This document shows positions 60,271 through 64,000 of a DNA stretch of 64,000 nt, piece after piece (position 1 is the first letter of the stretch; every line of letters starts with the position of its first letter). Source of the stretch: Corylus avellana (taxonomy: Eukaryota > Streptophyta > Magnoliopsida > Fagales > Betulaceae); the NCBI RefSeq assembly GCF_901000735.1, contig NC_081542.1, forward strand, positions 40,715,321 through 40,779,320, written 5' to 3'. The notes beneath the pieces are model-generated. The model had not been told where the DNA came from. It did not search any database and saw nothing but the letters and a program-made list of their open reading frames with translations. The position numbers and the translations under genes were made by a program.

Positions 60271-60816
60271 CATTTACATCTCATTTCATTTACAACGTCC
60301 TGTGTGATAATTGTATGATAAAAATGTAATTTCTAGAATTACTTATTGAAAAATCTTCTTGAGATCTGTCTTATTCATTCATTCTTTGAAGAATTTGTTT
60401 GAGCAAGAGATTTTACTTGTCTTTTTTACATGGTCGATCGATGACAAGCACACTTTATCAACGACAGAGTTTCAGGTTCATTTTCCTAAATCCGCATGCA
60501 TGCTTTGTAAGAATTTAATGTCCAACATGACATGACACATATGAGTATTTATTAGACTCCTTAAGTTATGAGAATATTTAATCCTAATCCTTAATTAATT
60601 AAGAGAATTAGTTTCTTATTTAATTAACTTTTACTTTGATGGGAAGTTGAGTTATAAAGAAATAAAGGAAATCGGTTCTCTCTCTATCCTATAAATGTAC
60701 GCAATTTTCATCATCTTCGTGTACCTTAAGTGGGTCAACCAAGAGAAATCGATTTTTTGGTGTTTATGCTTTTAAAGAAGAATTAAAGAAGCAATGGACT
60801 CTGGTATATTTTCTTG

Positions 60817-61590
60817 GGTAAAGTCCACATACCCCCCTCAAACTACCACTCAATTGACAATGTCCCCCCTAAACTTTCAATTGTGACAATGTCCCCCCCA
60901 AAGTACCAAAACATTGTCAATGTCCCTCCCAAGACTAGCCATAGGACAAAAATGCCCCTATAGATTTCTCAATAAGACAAAAATACCCCTATAAAGTCAA
61001 AAAAAAAAATTGATTTTTTAAAAAACAAAAAATTTTAATTGAAAGATAATATTTAAAAAAAAAAACATTTTTTTTTTAACAAAATTTTTTATTTTATTTT
61101 TAAACGGAAATTTTTATTCTTAAAAAAAAAAAACTAATTTTTTTATTTAGTTTTAAAAAACAAAAAATTTCATTTTATTAAACGAAAATTTTATTTTTTT
61201 AAACGTAAATTTTTATTTAAATAAAATTATAAAACAAAAATTAAAAAAAAAAAAAAAAAAAAAACGAAAATTTTCAATTTTTATAAAAAAAAAAATCGAA
61301 TTTTTTTTAATTTTTTTCTTATAAAATTGATTTTTTAAAAAAAAAAAAAAAAAAAAATTGGCCATCGTTTGGATTTTTTTTTCTTTTCTTTTTTGTTAGT
61401 TTTAGGTTTTTTCTAGAAGTTTTAGTTTTTTCTTTTCTTTTCTTTTTTTAATTTTACTAAGGGTAATTTTGTCATTGGGGGGAACATTGACAATTTTTGA
61501 TAGTTTGGGGGGGACATTGTCACAATTGAAAGTTTGGGGGGGACATTGTCAATTGAGTGGTAGTTTGAGGGGGTTAAGTGGACTTTCCCC
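60817..61590. mobile_element. Foldback MITE, 774 bp
   Basis: GTAAAGTCCACATACCCCCC and its right counterpart (GGGGGTTAAGTGGACTTTCC) pair, continuing through CAATTGACAATGTCCCCC on both sides. The centre (61000-61380) is almost pure A/T runs. No coding sequence. Confidence 0.85.
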
Positions 61591-61883
61591 TATTTTCTTT
61601 TATCAATTTTATGTGAAATTCATGATAGTTAATATCTTGCAGTTATAGTATGTTAAGTTAATTTTATGTTTTACGGTTCATATTTTGATTTGCTGAATAT
61701 ATATATATAGAACAATCACGTTCGCACGAGCCACTATCACTTGAGAAACTATTGGACTAAGACCGATCGAGTAATAATTCTACTCCAATCTCGCTCAAGC
61801 GATTGTTAAGTTAGAGTCAAGCAAAGTTTATGTAACCTACGAAATCACAGGTCAGTCCTCCTTCACTCAATTAAACTCTCCAA

Positions 61884-61985
61884 GAAGCCATGTGCAAGTT
61901 GGTCGGAACCAAGGTACAAATATGTCTTAGTGAAGAAGCCATGTGCAAGTTGGTCGGAACCAAGGTACAAATATGTCTTAGTGAA
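61884..61985 (+). repeat. Exact 51-bp tandem duplication
   Basis: The unit GAAGCCATGTGCAAGTTGGT and the 31 bases after it occur twice head to tail. (AT)n follows at 61999-62021. Confidence 0.95.
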
Positions 61986-62021
61986 TTGATCAGAGGAATA
62001 TATATATATATATATATATAT

Positions 62022-62395
62022 GGGGGAGACTTCACTTAAGACCCTTAAACTACTACGCATTTTGAAAAGACCCCATAAATGTTAAAAACTCTCAATTTTA
62101 CCTCCTAAACTTTCAAATTGATACAATGTATCACATCTGTCAAATTTAAAGCATTAAAAGTAATAAAATGACCTTTATACTCCTGATTTTTTTTTAATCA
62201 TAAAATTTCAAATTTACCCTTAATTTTTAAATGAAAATCGAAGAGTAATTTGGTCTTTTTAGTAATTTTCATTAGGGTTTAACGGTTGAATTTGACGGAG
62301 GGCGATCAATTGAATCAAATTGAAAAAATTTAGGAAGCTAAATTGAGAATTTTTAAAATTTAGGAGATTTTTTCAAAACACCCTTAGCTTAAAGA
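62022..62395. mobile_element. MITE-like inverted repeat
   Basis: CCTTAAACTAC...TTTTGAAAAGACCCC on the left and TTTTTCAAAACACCCTTA on the right pair imperfectly, with an inner CTCAATTTTA / TAAATTGAGA match. Same general type as 57141-57750, more decayed. Confidence 0.6.
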
Positions 62396-62399
62396 ATTG

Positions 62400-62877
62400 T
62401 GATTATTACAAAGTAAACAAGAAGTTTTGGGAGGTAATATGAAAATTTATTGAGGAAAATCTTGCACCCAAAAAAAAAAAAAAAAAAATAGCCCCACTCT
62501 ACTCCGTACATAAGTCTTGTCGGTAAGGACACCGATTGAGTAGTTGCTAATTGGAGTAAGTCACACGTGGCCCCGGGTGAACTAAATTATTGGTAAAGGA
62601 TGAACGTCAAAATTACTAGAATACCCTCCTATTTGTTAAAAAAAAAAAAAATACAAAGAGTTTGAAATATATATATCTATTACGCCTCCTCAATGTTTTT
62701 AATTTTTATTTGATAATAAAAAAATAAAAGTATTCTAAAACAAGATTTGATGAAAAAATTTAACAAAGAATGACATTATAAAAACTTAGAAGTTGGATAA
62801 TTACAAAAATTAAGTGATGGAAGTGTCAGAAGTGTAGATTGAGAATGAAAACGCACCACGTCACCGCTACAACCATC
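62400..62877. promoter_or_regulatory. Upstream region of the O-methyltransferase gene
   Basis: AT-rich. ACCACGTCACC (62855-62865) contains an ACGT core near the TATA box and could be a bZIP site. Confidence 0.4.
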
Positions 62878-62884
62878 TATATAA
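62878..62884 (+). promoter_or_regulatory. TATA box of the O-methyltransferase gene
   Basis: TATATAA, 54 bp before the start codon at 62938, following CATC; position and context are typical. Confidence 0.65.
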
Positions 62885-62937
62885 GAAGATGGTGGTGAAA
62901 GAGATCTGCATTCAACAAAGATATCATATTATCATCA

Positions 62938-64000
62938 ATGGATATCGTTCATAGCCAGGGAGCGACTGAGCTGTTTGAAGTTCAGTCTCATTTGTACAAA
63001 CACATATTCAGCTACATAGATTCCATGTCAGTTAACTGCGCCATTCAGCTAGCCATACCTGACATAATCCACACCCATGGCCGACCCATAACTCTTCCAC
63101 AGTTGGCCTCCAAGCTTCACATTCACCCCAAAAAAACCAGCTGCCTCCACAGGCTCATGCGTTTGTTGGTGCACTCCGGCTTCTTCACTAAAACAAAACT
63201 TCGTCATCATCATCATCAAAATCAACCAGAAGATGATGAAGAAAAAGAAGAAGAAGAAGAAGGCTATGCTCTCACACCTTCCTCTAGGCTCGTCGTCAAA
63301 GATAATGTCACCAGCCTGTCACCATTTGTTAAAGCAATGCTGGATCCTGTCCTGGTGAGCCCCTGGCATGTCTTGGGAGATTGGCTTCGGGGGGGCAGTA
63401 CTCAGGAGCTGACGCCCTTTGAGAAAACGCATGGGATGAGCATATCGAATTACTTAAACCAAAACACAGAGTACGGTTGCGTTTTCAATGAAGCCATGGC
63501 CAGTGATTCCCAGCTTATGAGCTTCCTCGTTGACGACTACAAGCCCATCTTTGAAGGCTTGGGCTCGTTGGTTGACGTTGGAGGGGGTACCGGGACAGTG
63601 GCGAGGATCATTTCTCAGGCGTTCCCTCACATCAAATGCACGGTGTTTGACCTTCCACACGTCGTTGCCAACCTGCCGGAGACTACCAACTTGAAATATG
63701 TTGGTGGTGATATGTTTCAGTCTATTCCTTCTGCAGATGCCCTTCTCTTTAAGGTTTGCAAATATATTTTCGTCTCTTGAAAAACTTCGCTTACCCTACT
63801 ACTCTTTTTCATGTTTAAGCACTTTTACAATCATATCTTTAAAGTTTAAAAAGTTTTAGTACTGTCAGATACATTAATTAATTGTGATATATATGTAATA
63901 TTTGGCAGTGGATTTTGCATGATTGGAGCGATGAGGAATGTATGAACATTCTGAAGAGATGCAAAGAGGCGATTACAAGCAAAGGTAAGGGAGGAAAGGT
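62938..64000 (+). CDS. Plant class II O-methyltransferase (resveratrol/isoflavone OMT-like), 3' end beyond right edge
   Basis: Exon 1 is 62938-63753 (272 codons, AAG/GTTTGC donor). Exon 2 starts at 63909 after TTGGCAG and runs off the window. The N-terminal dimerisation region (about residues 10-90: [20 protein letters not shown]) precedes the SAM-binding motif LVDVGGGTG at residues 211-219. GDMF and [18 protein letters not shown] then supply the catalytic His-Asp region. The family methylates phenolic hydroxyls of stilbenes, flavonoids or isoflavonoids with S-adenosylmethionine in the cytosol; the substrate cannot be told here. Unusual is a His/Glu-rich insert at about residues 89-108, coded by CAT and GAA repeats. 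Two dead copies of its second exon lie at 49.6 and 55.4 kb. I see no break in the visible part. Confidence 0.94.
63203..63262 (+). repeat. Trinucleotide tract within the O-methyltransferase coding region
   Basis: (CAT)n followed by mixed GAT/GAA/AAG codons yields HHHH then [10 protein letters not shown]. It lies between two conserved blocks, at a place where related enzymes have a short loop, so length variation should be tolerated. Confidence 0.85.

Overview
The window is nuclear DNA of a flowering plant, probably a woody eudicot and possibly Fagales. The Fagales guess rests only on the feel of the repeats. The evidence for a plant genome is intron-split genes of plant-specific families (VOZ transcription factor, F-box/FBA protein, plant H3.1, class II plant O-methyltransferase), AT-rich introns, (AT)n tracts, abundant MITEs and LTR retrotransposon pieces, and assembly gaps written as 20 or 100 N.

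Genes in order: a minus-strand gene of unknown function running off the left edge (about 0.06-3.35 kb); a large block of nested inverted-repeat elements (3.4-10 kb); a chimeric block with plus-strand pieces of SKP1-like, RID3-like and group VII ERF-like genes (11.2-12.9 kb); a broken ELOF1 copy split by a complete non-autonomous LTR retrotransposon (13.4-16.9 kb); an F-box/FBA gene (20.9-22.1 kb); a decayed 3' half of an acetyl-CoA acetyltransferase gene (22.4-23.2 kb) with a further fragment at 18.1-18.4 kb; the intact ELOF1 gene (25.5-27.4 kb); VOZ (28.6-32.4 kb, minus); Ty3/Gypsy remnants (34.3-39 kb); an OPA3-like gene (40.8-44.8 kb, minus) beside a degenerate copy of its own 3' region; two about 3.9-kb near-identical units at 46.5-50.4 and 52.3-56.2 kb, each with an intact histone H3.1 gene and a dead O-methyltransferase exon; then a MITE/hAT/LINE-rich stretch and the 5' part of a complete-looking O-methyltransferase gene (62.9 kb to the right edge).

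These are independent housekeeping or regulatory genes embedded in repeats; I see no metabolic cluster. No previously undescribed biological system could be demonstrated. The most informative observations concern genome dynamics: a three-gene chimeric block; an LTR element with a clean 5-bp target duplication inside a pseudogene intron whose intact parent lies 12 kb away; an inverted repeat whose arms give filled and empty sites for a nested MITE; an H3 doubling whose break coincides with an assembly gap and a hAT end, so that it may be two haplotypes placed in series; and a 138-nt in-frame intron-like segment inside an exon of the first gene.

All splice junctions are read by eye from GT/AG rules, phase and family knowledge. 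No alignment or search was run.
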